From: Comamonas avium
GTDB taxonomy: Bacteria; Pseudomonadota; Gammaproteobacteria; Burkholderiales; Burkholderiaceae_C
Assembly (NCBI RefSeq): GCF_014836675.1
Contig: NZ_JACSQK010000005.1
Location: 48,392 to 112,391, forward strand
Length of the DNA stretch: 64,000 nucleotides
Direction of reading: 5' to 3'
In this document: piece by piece, positions 28,781 to 37,445 of the stretch
Layout: the number at the start of each line of letters is the position of its first letter
Position numbering within the stretch: position 1 is the stretch's first letter
Translations under genes and position numbers: made by a program
Notes under the pieces: generated by a model
Told to the model about the DNA's origin: nothing
Databases searched by the model: none
Seen by the model: only the letters and a program-made list of their open reading frames with translations

Positions 28781-29037
28781 AGATTTCAGTGACAAAACTG
28801 GCACAAAACTCTGCAAAAACAGAGCGTCTACGTCACATCTCTTCAAAAGAACCAGATTCGCTGCAATGCGGATCGGGCACTTCGGCCACGATGGTGTGGT
28901 GCTCGATAGTGCATTGATATTTAAGGAAAATCCATGAGCCTCAAATGCGGCATCGTGGGCCTGCCCAACGTCGGCAAGTCCACACTTTTTAACGCCCTGA
29001 CCAAGGCGGGCATCGCCGCCGAGAACTACCCTTTTTG
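28751..29037 (+). repeat. Right copy of the ychF 5' region (element-supplied promoter and attR)
   Basis: Matches 19489-19772. It contains the ribosome site and first 34 codons that the element brings to rebuild ychF. Differences from the left copy are spread over the non-coding part but all silent within codons 1-34, so this 5' end came from a different ychF under selection. The hairpin at the position of 19545-19561 is here ctctg-caaaaa-cagag (28809-28824). Confidence 0.85.
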
Positions 29038-30028
29038 CACGATTGAACCCAATACCGGCGTAGTGGAAGTACCTGATCCTCGCTTGGATCAACTGTCCGA
29101 AATTGTGAAACCCGAGCGCGTGGTCCCTGCAATTGTCGAATTTGTGGATATTGCCGGTTTGGTGGCTGGCGCCTCCAAGGGCGAAGGTCTGGGCAATCAG
29201 TTTTTGGCTCACATCCGTGAAACCGATGCCATCGTCAACGTAGTGCGTTGCTTTGAAGACCCCAATGTGATCCACGTGGCCAACAAGGTGGACCCGATCG
29301 CTGACATTGAAGTCATTCAGACCGAGCTGTGCCTTGCTGATATGGCCACGGTGGAGAAAGCGATCCATCGCCACACCAAGGCTGCCCGCTCAGGCAACGA
29401 CAAGGAAGCCGCCAAGCTGGTTTCGCTGCTGACGCCCATCCTGGAAGCGCTCAATGAAGGCAAGCCAGCGCGTTCGGTACCAATCTCCAAGGAAGATGCA
29501 CCCCTGCTCAAGCCTTTTTGCTTGATCACGGCCAAGCCGGCCATGTTTGTGGGTAACGTCTCCGAAGACGGGTTTGAGAACAATCCCTTGCTGGACAAGC
29601 TCAAGGCCTATGCCGATGCGCAGGGTGCACCCGTGGTCGCCATTTGCGCCAAGATTGAAGCGGAAATGTCGGAGATGGAAGACGAAGACCGCGACATGTT
29701 CTTGCAAGAGCTGGGTCTGGAAGAGCCCGGTTTGAACCGCCTGATCCGTGCCGGCTTCAAGCTGCTGGGCCTGCAAACTTACTTCACCGCAGGCGTCAAG
29801 GAAGTGCGCGCCTGGACCGTGCGTGTGGGAGCTACTGCACCCCAAGCTGCCGGCGTGATTCACGGTGATTTTGAGCGCGGTTTTATCCGTGCGCAGACCA
29901 TTGCGTTTGATGACTTTATTGCCTTCAAGGGCGAGCAAGGCGCCAAGGACGCGGGCAAGATGCGCGCTGAAGGCAAGGAATACATTGTCAAGGATGGCGA
30001 TGTTCTGAACTTCTTGTTCAACGTCTAA
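28934..30028 (+). CDS. ychF: Ribosome-binding ATPase YchF (reconstituted at the island junction)
   Basis: A 364-residue OBG-family P-loop protein that hydrolyses ATP and binds ribosomes. [14 protein letters not shown] is the P-loop; [21 protein letters not shown] the switch region; a coiled-coil insertion is followed by a C-terminal TGS domain ([26 protein letters not shown]). Codons 1-34 come from the island and the rest from the chromosome, joined at [12 protein letters not shown]. The frame is intact and full length, so the host function is expected to survive. Confidence 0.96.
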   Translation: MSLKCGIVGLPNVGKSTLFNALTKAGIAAENYPFCTIEPNTGVVEVPDPRLDQLSEIVKPERVVPAIVEFVDIAGLVAGASKGEGLGNQFLAHIRETDAIVNVVRCFEDPNVIHVANKVDPIADIEVIQTELCLADMATVEKAIHRHTKAARSGNDKEAAKLVSLLTPILEALNEGKPARSVPISKEDAPLLKPFCLITAKPAMFVGNVSEDGFENNPLLDKLKAYADAQGAPVVAICAKIEAEMSEMEDEDRDMFLQELGLEEPGLNRLIRAGFKLLGLQTYFTAGVKEVRAWTVRVGATAPQAAGVIHGDFERGFIRAQTIAFDDFIAFKGEQGAKDAGKMRAEGKEYIVKDGDVLNFLFNV

Positions 30029-30040
30029 CGTTGATCTATT

Positions 30041-30103
30041 GCCTCACGGGTTCTGTGAGGCTTCTTGAAACCCAGTAAGTTAATGATTTACTGGGTTTTT
30101 TAG
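30041..30103 (+). terminator. Tandem hairpins ending ychF transcription
   Basis: gcctcac...gtgaggc (30041-30061) is followed by aaacccagtaa...ttactgggttt (30068-30098) and TTTTTAG. The second is a strong terminator. Nothing else is seen up to 30268. Confidence 0.8.
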
Positions 30104-30268
30104 TTTATTTGCTGTGTTTTATTGAAGTGGTTGCGTTGGTGGGAGTGGTTGCTGTATTCCCGCATTTAAAAGTGGATACGGAGACTGGAAGGGCAGCGCC
30201 AAGTTGAATGGCTCGCAGTGCCGTACGTCCAAGTCTGGGCTTTGCTCGCTCGGGTGCATGTTGTCTCC

Positions 30269-30631
30269 TCAATGTGTGCAGGAGGAAAGCGATAGAAGCA
30301 TTGAGGCTATTGCAGTAGCACATGCTACGAGTACGCTGACGCAAGTTGCAGCCATGGGCATCGCGGGCACCGCGATCGAATCCGCGCCGCAGAGCATGTG
30401 CTGCTGCCGAAACGCGCCGTAGGCCAGGACTGCACCTGCCGCAGTAAGCAGTATCAATCCCATGGCGGTGATCGGCATTTCCTGGTGAATCCAGCCTGAT
30501 CGCAATGCAAGCAGTGCATTGGCAAAGATTGCCAAGCCTGTCCGACTCCAGGATAGTGCGGTGCGCTGCGCTTGGAGCCCCGTGTCCTGGCTTGGCGAGG
30601 GGGTGCTTGAGGTATGTCTGGCGCACCTCAT
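30269..30631 (-). CDS. DUF202 membrane protein (YidG-like)
   Basis: A 120-residue protein with the DUF202 signature GLQAQRTALSWSRTGLAIFA followed by three membrane segments. The ATG at 30631 is two bases after the stop of the upstream DUF202 gene (TAACAATG), so they are coupled. The pair resembles yidH-yidG of enterobacteria. Function unknown. Confidence 0.78.
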   Translation of the reverse strand: MRCARHTSSTPSPSQDTGLQAQRTALSWSRTGLAIFANALLALRSGWIHQEMPITAMGLILLTAAGAVLAYGAFRQQHMLCGADSIAVPAMPMAATCVSVLVACATAIASMLLSLSSCTH

Positions 30632-30633
30632 TG

Positions 30634-30987
30634 TTATTGTGAGCAGAGGATGTATATGACTGCTGCGCCGATACAGCAAAGTGATGCGGCAAGGGTCGGG
30701 ATGGCTAGGGTGCTGGGCAGCCTGCGAGAATGGCGCATTGCGATCTCATTGGCGCGCCAGCGCACGTAAGCCATGGTGCAAAGCAGTGTTGCCAGCAGGC
30801 TCAGAGCGATGGACAGGGCGACGATGAACGTGCGCGGACCGAGCTGGGTGGAGGCCTGCTCAAGCAAGAGTCCACCAGCAAGCAGCCCGAGGGCAGTGCG
30901 TATCCATGCGAGAAAAGTGCGCTCGTTGGCCAGTGAGAACCGGTAATCCGGCTCTGTGCCTTGCCTGCGCCATTGCGGTTCACGCAT
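30634..30987 (-). CDS. DUF202 membrane protein (YidH-like)
   Basis: A 117-residue protein: short polar N-terminus (MREPQWRRQGTEPDYRFSLA), the conserved NERTFLAWIRTALGLLAGG, then three membrane segments. It is first of the DUF202 pair and lies between the acyl-CoA dehydrogenase gene and the YidG-like gene, all leftward. Function unknown. Confidence 0.8.
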   Translation of the reverse strand: MREPQWRRQGTEPDYRFSLANERTFLAWIRTALGLLAGGLLLEQASTQLGPRTFIVALSIALSLLATLLCTMAYVRWRANEIAMRHSRRLPSTLAIPTLAASLCCIGAAVIYILCSQ

Positions 30988-31008
30988 TGCGAGTTCCTGT
31001 TTGTGTCA

Positions 31009-32172
31009 TCAGGGCCTGAGGTCGTAACCTGCGGCGCTGAAGGTGCGTCTGGCAATATTGAGCTGATGGATCTGGCTGGTGCCTTCGTAGAGCCTGAATA
31101 GCCGGACGTCGCGGTACAGGCGCTCGATGCTGTTATCCGTGATGTAGCCATAGCCACCCAGGGCCTGCACGCAGCGGTCGGCAACACGACCGCACATCTC
31201 AGAAGCAAAGTATTTGCAGATGGAGGCTTCCATCGTCACATCTTCACCCGCATCGCGCTTGCGCGCCGTCTCCAGCACGAGTGCGCGAGCAGCATGAATC
31301 TCTGTCTGGCAGTCCGCAATCAGTGCCTGAACCAATTGAAAGCTGCCTACAGGCTGCCCGAATTGCTTTCTAGTAGCCGTATAGGCGACAGCGTCATTGA
31401 GCATGCGGATAGCGGGACCAATGCACAGTGCGGCAAGGTGCAGGCGCTGCTTGTTTAGCACCTTCATGGCAGTTTTGAAGCCCTGACCTTCCTTGCCGAT
31501 CAGATTGGCAGCCGGTACTCGGCAGTTGTCGAAGTGGACCTCGGAAACGGGTGACCCAGCCTGCCCCATCTTGGCATACGGTTTGGCAGTGCTCAGCCCA
31601 GGCGTTCCGCGCTCGACCAAAAAAGCAGACACACCGCCAGCTCCTTGGTTGTCAGTGGCAGTTCTTGCCATGACCGTGAAGAGACCTGCAATAGGTGCAT
31701 TGGTGATAAAGCACTTGGTTCCGTTAAGAACATAGTGATCGCCATCACGCACGGCCGTGGTGCGCAGTGCTGTCGCATCCGAGCCGGCATCGGGCTCGGT
31801 GAGCGCGAAACAGCCAGTCAGCTTGCCACTGGCCAGGTCGGGCAGATAACGTCGCTTTTGCTCGTCCGAGCCGTCGGCAACCAGAGCTTCAGATCCTATG
31901 CCTGTGTTGGTGCCAACGCGGGCCCGAAATGCCACCGAGCATTGCGACAGCTCCATCGCCGCCATCACCAGCTCTTCAGTGGTCATGCCTGCACCGCCAT
32001 ACGCGGCAGGGATCGAATAACCGAACAGACCATAAGCGGCCATTTCTGCTACGACCTCGGCAGGCACCTCATCCTCTGCGGCCACACGTGCTTCGTGAGG
32101 GACGAGGCGCGTGCGTACAAAGTCGCGCAGTTCGTGGATGAAGCTTTCAAAACTTTTCGGATCTTGGATCAT
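31009..32172 (-). CDS. Acyl-CoA dehydrogenase
   Basis: A 387-residue FAD enzyme oxidising acyl-CoA to enoyl-CoA. Visible blocks: GCFALTEPDAGSDATALRT (FAD/substrate contact), KCFITNAPIAGLFTVMART, and the C-terminal QALGGYGYITDNSIERLYRDVRLFRLYEGTSQIHQLNIAR, where YEGTS holds the usual catalytic Glu position. It diverges from the CoA-transferase gene with a shared 178-base control region. Together they suggest catabolism of a carboxylic acid through its CoA ester; the substrate is not known. Confidence 0.9.
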   Translation of the reverse strand: MIQDPKSFESFIHELRDFVRTRLVPHEARVAAEDEVPAEVVAEMAAYGLFGYSIPAAYGGAGMTTEELVMAAMELSQCSVAFRARVGTNTGIGSEALVADGSDEQKRRYLPDLASGKLTGCFALTEPDAGSDATALRTTAVRDGDHYVLNGTKCFITNAPIAGLFTVMARTATDNQGAGGVSAFLVERGTPGLSTAKPYAKMGQAGSPVSEVHFDNCRVPAANLIGKEGQGFKTAMKVLNKQRLHLAALCIGPAIRMLNDAVAYTATRKQFGQPVGSFQLVQALIADCQTEIHAARALVLETARKRDAGEDVTMEASICKYFASEMCGRVADRCVQALGGYGYITDNSIERLYRDVRLFRLYEGTSQIHQLNIARRTFSAAGYDLRP

Positions 32173-32350
32173 GTTTTTTCCTACAGACTTTGCCCGTAGC
32201 GCCGGGCTCTGAAATGAATGTAGAAAAAAACGTGGCCAAGAACGACATGTGTTTTGCTATGTTAGCCAATGCCTGGTGGCGAGGTTGTCTGAGTCACATA
32301 GCAAAACTGCTTGCATTCAATTGGAGCAATGCTTTCAAACTGGAGGCACT

Positions 32351-33568
32351 ATGAATATCACTCCAAACCCTTCTAATTCAGGTCCGTTGAGCGGCGTGCG
32401 AATTCTTGATCTCGCCACCGTGCTTGCCGCCCCATTTGCCTCGACGCTTTGTGCAGACCTGGGAGCGAGTGTCATTAAGGTGGAATTGCCCGAGGGGGGC
32501 GATTCGCTGCGCAGTCTTGCACCCGTCACATCTGAGCACGCCTTGTTCTGGAAAGCGGCAAATCGCGGCAAGAAGGGCATTTCTCTGGATATACGCAAGC
32601 CCGAAGGCAAGGTACTGCTACTACGACTGCTAGAGAAAACGGATGTCCTCGTAGAGAACTTCCGTACGGGCACCCTGGCACGATGGGGCTTGGATTTTGA
32701 AACGCTCAAGCAGGCAAATCCTCGTCTCATCGTGCTGCGGCTGACTGGCTTCGGTCAGACCGGACCCTATGCATCACGGCCAGGTTTCGCCCGGATATTT
32801 GAGGCCATGAGTGGCTTTGCCCACATCACCGGTGAAGCCGACGGAGCACCTCAACACATGAATTTTCCGTTCGGTGATGTGGTCTGCGGCGTGTTTGGCG
32901 CGTTCACTATTGCGGCGGCCGTTGCCGAGCAGCGGGGCAGCAATACGCCTGAGCCAAGGGAAATCGATCTATCTGCGACGGAAGCGCTGCTGAGGCTACT
33001 TGATCCGTTGCCTGTGGAGTTTGAGCAGCTGGGCGTTGCACGTCGCCGCGCGGGCTCGCGTGCCACCTACACTGCACCGTCCAATATGTATTGCAGTGCG
33101 GACGGTGTCTGGATTACCTTGGTGGGCACTTCGGATGCCATTTTTCAGCGCGTGACACAGGCAATGGGCAGGCCTGAGCTCACCAGCGATCCGCGTTTTG
33201 CCACCAATCCATTGCGCGTTGAGCATCTGGAGGTCCTCGACAGAGCGATTGCAGACTGGTGCAAATCGTGCACCTTCTCGGATCTGGCTGATGTACTGAG
33301 TCGGCACCAAGTGCCGTTCAGCAAGGTCTATGACATCAAGGATGTCATGGAAGATCCACATTTCAAGGAACGGCAGGCCATCATCCGCATTCCGGACAAA
33401 GACTTGGGCAGCATTCCGGGTCCCTGCGTGGTCCCCCGTTTCAGTGGTCACACCTCAAAGATCGAAGCATCCGGTCCGGATACTGGCGAGCACAATGCCG
33501 AGGTTTACGGTCAACTTGGTCTCACGGCTGACGATCTGGGGCACTTGAAGCAAGCTGGAGTGATTTGA
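32351..33568 (+). CDS. Family III CoA transferase (CaiB/BaiF)
   Basis: A 405-residue CoA transferase that moves CoA between carboxylic acids. N-terminal GVRILDLATVLAAPFASTLCADLGASVIKVE-type block (residues 15-45), VENFRTGTLARWGLDF, RLTGFGQTGPYASRPGFARIFEA, and the conserved Asp D176 in FPFGDVVCG, the position of the catalytic Asp in the family. GGAGG four bases before the ATG at 32351 sets the start. Likely supplies the CoA ester used by the divergent acyl-CoA dehydrogenase. Confidence 0.9.
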   Translation: MNITPNPSNSGPLSGVRILDLATVLAAPFASTLCADLGASVIKVELPEGGDSLRSLAPVTSEHALFWKAANRGKKGISLDIRKPEGKVLLLRLLEKTDVLVENFRTGTLARWGLDFETLKQANPRLIVLRLTGFGQTGPYASRPGFARIFEAMSGFAHITGEADGAPQHMNFPFGDVVCGVFGAFTIAAAVAEQRGSNTPEPREIDLSATEALLRLLDPLPVEFEQLGVARRRAGSRATYTAPSNMYCSADGVWITLVGTSDAIFQRVTQAMGRPELTSDPRFATNPLRVEHLEVLDRAIADWCKSCTFSDLADVLSRHQVPFSKVYDIKDVMEDPHFKERQAIIRIPDKDLGSIPGPCVVPRFSGHTSKIEASGPDTGEHNAEVYGQLGLTADDLGHLKQAGVI

Positions 33569-33591
33569 CGCAGATGGTGATCCGAAAGGGC

Positions 33592-34392
33592 TTACTCGTT
33601 GTCAAGGGTGCGCATGCCAATGGCGACCTCGATATGGCGCACCATGTCGCGCAGTGCATAGCCAGCCTCGCGTGCCTTGGCAAGGCGCAGGGATTCGTCT
33701 GCAAGCAGCGAGCAGTTGAAAACAATCAGCTCGCCATGCAGCAGTTTGCACATTGGCACGGCCACTGCCACGCGGCGAGCATCATGGGCTCCCCGGTTAA
33801 TGCTGAATCCATGGCGCTGCATCTGGCTCTTCGTCTTCTCGATCTCTTTTTGATTGGCCTCGAACACCGCAGGCGTTTGCAGGCGAATCTGGTTGAGAGC
33901 AGCGGTGCGCTGAGCTTCGGATACAGAGCATAGCCAGGCGCGACCTGCTGCCGAGGCGAGCAGCGGTAAGCTGGATCCGATGTCGACCGACGGAGTGTTG
34001 CTGTCTATTTTGCGTACCGAATCCAGGTAGATGATCGAGGAACGATCGCGAACGCACAGAGAGACGGTACCGTCCATATGCTCACTGAGGTTGTGCATCC
34101 ATGGCCGGGCGACTTGCCGGATATGCATGCTGGCCAGCAGTGGATAGCCTAGTGTCAGTACGCCGGTGTCGAGTGAATAGCCGCCGCGCAATCCTTCGCG
34201 GCGCAGATAACCCAATTCGATCAAGGTGAACGCCAACCTGGACACCGTTGCCTTGTCCATGCCTGTCAGTGTTACCAGTTCTCCATTGGTTAAGGTGGGT
34301 TTTTCGCTGGAGAATGCCTGAAGGATTTGTACACCACGCGCGAGCGTGATGGTGAAATGCTCATCCACTTCTTGGGTCCCGTGCCGCGTCAT
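33592..34392 (-). CDS. IclR-family transcriptional regulator, second of pair
   Basis: A 266-residue regulator with an N-terminal winged helix (RGVQILQAFSSEKPTLTNGEL; LTGMDKATVSRLAFTLIELGY) and an effector-binding GAF-like C-terminal domain. Its ATG overlaps the stop of the preceding IclR gene (ATGA, 34389-34392). It converges on the CoA-transferase gene end. Presumably one of two regulators of the flanking acyl-CoA and transport genes. Confidence 0.88.
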   Translation of the reverse strand: MTRHGTQEVDEHFTITLARGVQILQAFSSEKPTLTNGELVTLTGMDKATVSRLAFTLIELGYLRREGLRGGYSLDTGVLTLGYPLLASMHIRQVARPWMHNLSEHMDGTVSLCVRDRSSIIYLDSVRKIDSNTPSVDIGSSLPLLASAAGRAWLCSVSEAQRTAALNQIRLQTPAVFEANQKEIEKTKSQMQRHGFSINRGAHDARRVAVAVPMCKLLHGELIVFNCSLLADESLRLAKAREAGYALRDMVRHIEVAIGMRTLDNE

Positions 34393-35189
34393 CGTGCCGG
34401 CTCCACTTGCTGCTGTGCAAGCAATTGGTCGATTTGCTGCGCAGTCTTTCTGAGCAGTGGGCCCACCTTGCGCTCGAGCTTGGAGGAGGGCATGCGGTGC
34501 TGAAGCATGCCGCAATTGAGTATGACCAGATCGCCGCGCACCCGCTCCCGTAAAGGCAAAGCGATGGCGTTCACATCATGCACAAAATCTCCCTGCGACA
34601 TGCAAAAGCCACGCTCGTGCAAATCGCGCATTGCAGTGCTGACGACGTCAAGGGCGCCAAGTGAAGAAAGACTCATGCCTGTACTACGTTGTAGCCAGGC
34701 GTAGGCATCGTCGCGCTCAAAATCATCACATGCGGCAAGCCAAGCACGTCCGGCAGCCGTGCCCAGTAGCGGCAGAGCCGCCCCGATTTCCGGGCGAAAA
34801 TCCTCTGCATCGTGTTCTCGCGTGGTTTCGATGTAGATGACGGAGGCACGGTGCCGCATGCTCAGCGAGATGCTGCCGCCGGTGCGATTTGCCAGCTGCT
34901 GCATCAATGGTCTGGCTACTTGCCTGACGGCTAGGCGGGAAAGTAGTGGGTAGGCGATGGACAGGGACATGGCACCGAGCCGGTATCGGCGTGCTTCCTG
35001 GTCGAATTGCAGCAGGCCTATTAGCTCCAGGGTGTAACTCAGGCGGGATACCGTTGCCTTGGATAGCCCCGAAAGTCGAGCCAGCTCACCATTGGTTAAG
35101 CAGGGTGCGAATGGGGTAAAGCAACGTAGCAAAGCCATGCCATTTGCCAGTGTGGTGGCGAAGCGCTGATCGTTGGTGCTTCTTTCCAA
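34389..35189 (-). CDS. IclR-family transcriptional regulator, first of pair
   Basis: A 266-residue regulator similar in layout to the next gene: FATTLANGMALLRCFTPFAP, LTNGELARLSGLSKATVSRL, then SISLSMRHRASVIYIETTRE of the ligand domain. The two proteins are clearly paralogous. It diverges from the Bug binding-protein gene at 35290, whose promoter region (35190-35289) it may control. Confidence 0.88.
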   Translation of the reverse strand: MERSTNDQRFATTLANGMALLRCFTPFAPCLTNGELARLSGLSKATVSRLSYTLELIGLLQFDQEARRYRLGAMSLSIAYPLLSRLAVRQVARPLMQQLANRTGGSISLSMRHRASVIYIETTREHDAEDFRPEIGAALPLLGTAAGRAWLAACDDFERDDAYAWLQRSTGMSLSSLGALDVVSTAMRDLHERGFCMSQGDFVHDVNAIALPLRERVRGDLVILNCGMLQHRMPSSKLERKVGPLLRKTAQQIDQLLAQQQVEPAR

Positions 35190-35289
35190 GAATCTCTCCC
35201 GGCGGGATGGCTGAGTAATATGCCGAAATCTTATACCACGTCAAAAGCAGCATCGCGGATCATCTCTCCACTACAACACGGAGACATCC

Positions 35290-36255
35290 ATGCGCCACCT
35301 GCACTGCCGTTTCGTATTGGTCGCCACCGTGGTATTGACTTGCCAGTCTGCCATGGCCAGCGACTACCCCAGCAAGCCTGTCCGCTTGGTCGTGCCATAT
35401 GCAGCTGGTGGCGGCACGGATATCGTGGCGCGCCTGGTTGCGCAAAAGCTCGGTAATCGCCTGAGGCAGCCCGTCATTGTGGAGAACAAGGCAGGAGCTG
35501 CCACCCAGTCCGGTACCACGGCGGTCGCCAAGGCGGCACCTGACGGTTACACCCTGTTGATGGGTACTGCCAACCTCGCCACCAACGTACCGCTATTCAA
35601 GAAATTGCCCTACGACGCCAGCAAGGATCTGGCACCGGTTTCGTTGGTGACCAAGGTTCCTGTGTACCTGTTCGTGACGCCGAAATCCTCCATCAAGAGT
35701 GCAACGGATATCTTGAGCCAAGCCAACGCAACGAATGGCGGCCTCTCCTGGGCTTCGGCCGGTGTTGGCAGCACACCCAATTTGGTAGGTGAACTCTTTC
35801 GCATGCAGACACAGGCCAATATGACGCATATCCCCTACAAGGGAAGCTCCGAGTCCGTCATTGCGGTAGCCAGTGGGCAGACTGCATTCGCCTTTGACAA
35901 CCTGCCACCTTTTGCCGGTCAGGTCGCAGCGGGCAAGGTCAAACCAATTGCAGTGGCTCTGCCGCAGCGCTCCACGTTGACACCTGACGTTCCCACGCTG
36001 CAGGAGTTGGGTATCCCGGTGGTTGGTTACTCTTGGTGGGGTGTGCTGGCGCCAGCGGGTGTGCCGACGTCCATTGTTGACAAACTCAGCCAAGAAATCG
36101 CCGCTATCGTGCAGGAACCGGATACCAAGGACCGCTTTGCACAACTCGGCATTGAAGCCGTCGGCAGCACGCCAGCAGAATTTCGTACCCACATCACGTC
36201 AGAAACAAAGAAATGGAGTGAGGTGGTGAAGGCGGCAGGTATTCAGGCCGAGTGA
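35290..36255 (+). CDS. Bug-family tripartite tricarboxylate transporter binding protein
   Basis: A 321-residue periplasmic binding protein: signal peptide ending SAMASDYP, then the family marks YPSKPVRLVVPYAAGGGTDIVARL, VENKAGA, and HIPYKGSSESVIAV. Bug proteins bind carboxylates for TctAB-type or separate systems. No TctA/TctB membrane genes lie nearby, which is common for Bug proteins in Burkholderiales. GGAG precedes the ATG by six bases. Confidence 0.9.
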   Translation: MRHLHCRFVLVATVVLTCQSAMASDYPSKPVRLVVPYAAGGGTDIVARLVAQKLGNRLRQPVIVENKAGAATQSGTTAVAKAAPDGYTLLMGTANLATNVPLFKKLPYDASKDLAPVSLVTKVPVYLFVTPKSSIKSATDILSQANATNGGLSWASAGVGSTPNLVGELFRMQTQANMTHIPYKGSSESVIAVASGQTAFAFDNLPPFAGQVAAGKVKPIAVALPQRSTLTPDVPTLQELGIPVVGYSWWGVLAPAGVPTSIVDKLSQEIAAIVQEPDTKDRFAQLGIEAVGSTPAEFRTHITSETKKWSEVVKAAGIQAE

Positions 36256-36257
36256 GC

Positions 36258-36413
36258 ATGAAAACGCAAGCACTGGTGAATACGGTGCTGCGATTTAGCG
36301 AGCTGGCCTCTGCGTTGGGGTCTCGTCTGGGCACGCTCGAAATCAATCCGTTGATGGTGACGGTGGATGGTGTGGCAGCGGCAGATGCCGTTGTGAGTTT
36401 CGTTGAAGCTTGA
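36258..36413 (+). pseudogene. C-terminal remnant of an ATP-grasp acyl-CoA synthetase
   Basis: A 51-codon frame reads ALVNTVLRFSELASALGSRL, then GTLEINPLMV and VAAADAVVSF. The block L-x-x-LEINPL-V with AxDA-V near the end is the typical C-terminus of ADP-forming acyl-CoA synthetases (ATP-grasp domain). The rest of that roughly 700-residue protein is missing, so this is a deletion remnant between two Bug genes. The ATG at 36258 is probably fortuitous. Confidence 0.7.
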
Positions 36414-36427
36414 AAGGAGACGGGTCT

Positions 36428-37417
36428 ATGAAAAATTCGTGTACCTCAATGCCGAGTCGGCGCGCATTGCTGATCAGTGCTGCAACCCTGACTGCAGCAC
36501 CACTGCTGGCACATGCAGCCAATACCAGAGGCAAGGCGATTCGCATCGTTGTGCCATTCCCTGCAGGAGGTGGCACGGATGTGATGGGGCGCCTGATAGC
36601 GCTGGAGCTTGGGCGGGAGCTCAATGCGACGGTGATCGTCGATAACGTGCCGGGCGCAACGGGAACGCTGGGCAGCGCGCAGGTGGCCCGCAGCGCGCCC
36701 GATGGATTCACGCTGCTGCTGGGTATTAGTGCCACCCACTCCATCGCACCGGCCTTGTTCAAGGATCTCAAATACAGCCCAGAGCGGGATTTTGTCGCTC
36801 TGGCGCGGATTGCCCACGGTGGAAATGTACTGGTTGCCAACGCCAAGTACGCGGCAGATACGCTGCCCGAGATGCTGGCCTTGGTCAAACGATCTGGTGC
36901 TCCGTTGATGTATGGGTCGTGGGGCACTGGTTCCGGCGGGCATTTGGCTGTGGAGAGTATTCGTCTGTCTACCGGCATACCCATGGAACATGTGCCTTAC
37001 AAGGGAGTTGCTCCGCTATTGCAGGATTTGGCTGGTGGCCAGATAGAGGTTGCAATGGCCGATGTGGCTGGCGCTTTGCCGTTACTGCAGGCGGGCAAGA
37101 TAAAGGCGCTGGCAGTGTCGGGGCGCAAGCGTTCCTCGGCATTGCCGCAGGTGCCGACTTTGGTGGAAAGCGGCGTTGCCTTTGACACCGAGATTTGGTA
37201 CACCTTGTTCGCTCCAGCCAAGCTGTCTCCTGTTGACGTTCAGCGCCTAGCGCAGGCGAGCGCACAGGTGCTGCTGCAGCCACGCGTTGTGGAGAAGATC
37301 CGGAGTCTGGGAATGGAAGCAGAGCCTATCTCGCGCGAGGCTTTCGAGAAGCAGTGGCACGAGGACACTGCCGTCTGGGCACGTCTGGTGAAGGTCAGCG
37401 GCGTCACTGTGAATTGA
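36428..37417 (+). CDS. Bug-family tripartite tricarboxylate transporter binding protein
   Basis: A 329-residue paralogue of the protein at 35290. Signal peptide SRRALLISAATLTAAPLLAHA, then IRIVVPFPAGGGTDVMGRLI, DNVPGATGTLG and EHVPYKGVAPLLQDLAGGQI. AAGGAG eight bases before the ATG at 36428 fixes the start. Probably part of the same uptake/catabolism block as the acyl-CoA genes; ligand unknown. Confidence 0.9.
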   Translation: MKNSCTSMPSRRALLISAATLTAAPLLAHAANTRGKAIRIVVPFPAGGGTDVMGRLIALELGRELNATVIVDNVPGATGTLGSAQVARSAPDGFTLLLGISATHSIAPALFKDLKYSPERDFVALARIAHGGNVLVANAKYAADTLPEMLALVKRSGAPLMYGSWGTGSGGHLAVESIRLSTGIPMEHVPYKGVAPLLQDLAGGQIEVAMADVAGALPLLQAGKIKALAVSGRKRSSALPQVPTLVESGVAFDTEIWYTLFAPAKLSPVDVQRLAQASAQVLLQPRVVEKIRSLGMEAEPISREAFEKQWHEDTAVWARLVKVSGVTVN

Positions 37418-37445
37418 ACAAAAATAATTACAGGAGACCGCAGCA

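Larger units (their letters stand above)
19759..29037. mobile_element. Genomic island integrated in the 5' end of ychF
   Basis: Both ends carry the core gagaactaYccYttttg, at 19756-19772 and 29021-29037. Between them lie an integrase at the right end, two serine recombinase genes and cargo of varied base composition, much of it AT-richer than the flanks. The right end supplies a new promoter and first 34 codons that restore ychF. A second core-plus-left-end copy at 23020-23140 splits the island into a left unit (19772-23032) and a right unit (23033-29037). No relaxase, conjugation or phage structural genes are seen, so it is not self-transmissible on what is visible. Confidence 0.85.

Noticed and set aside
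19759-29037. Prophage interpretation of the island
   Set aside because: No capsid, tail, lysis or replication genes were seen; content fits an integrative island with cargo.
28781-29374. N-terminal extension of the integrase frame
   Set aside because: It runs antisense through the ychF leader and 5' coding region and has no integrase similarity.
30105-30692. 195-codon minus frame over the DUF202 gene
   Set aside because: The overlapping frame at 30269-30631 has the DUF202 signature and membrane segments; this one is a shadow.
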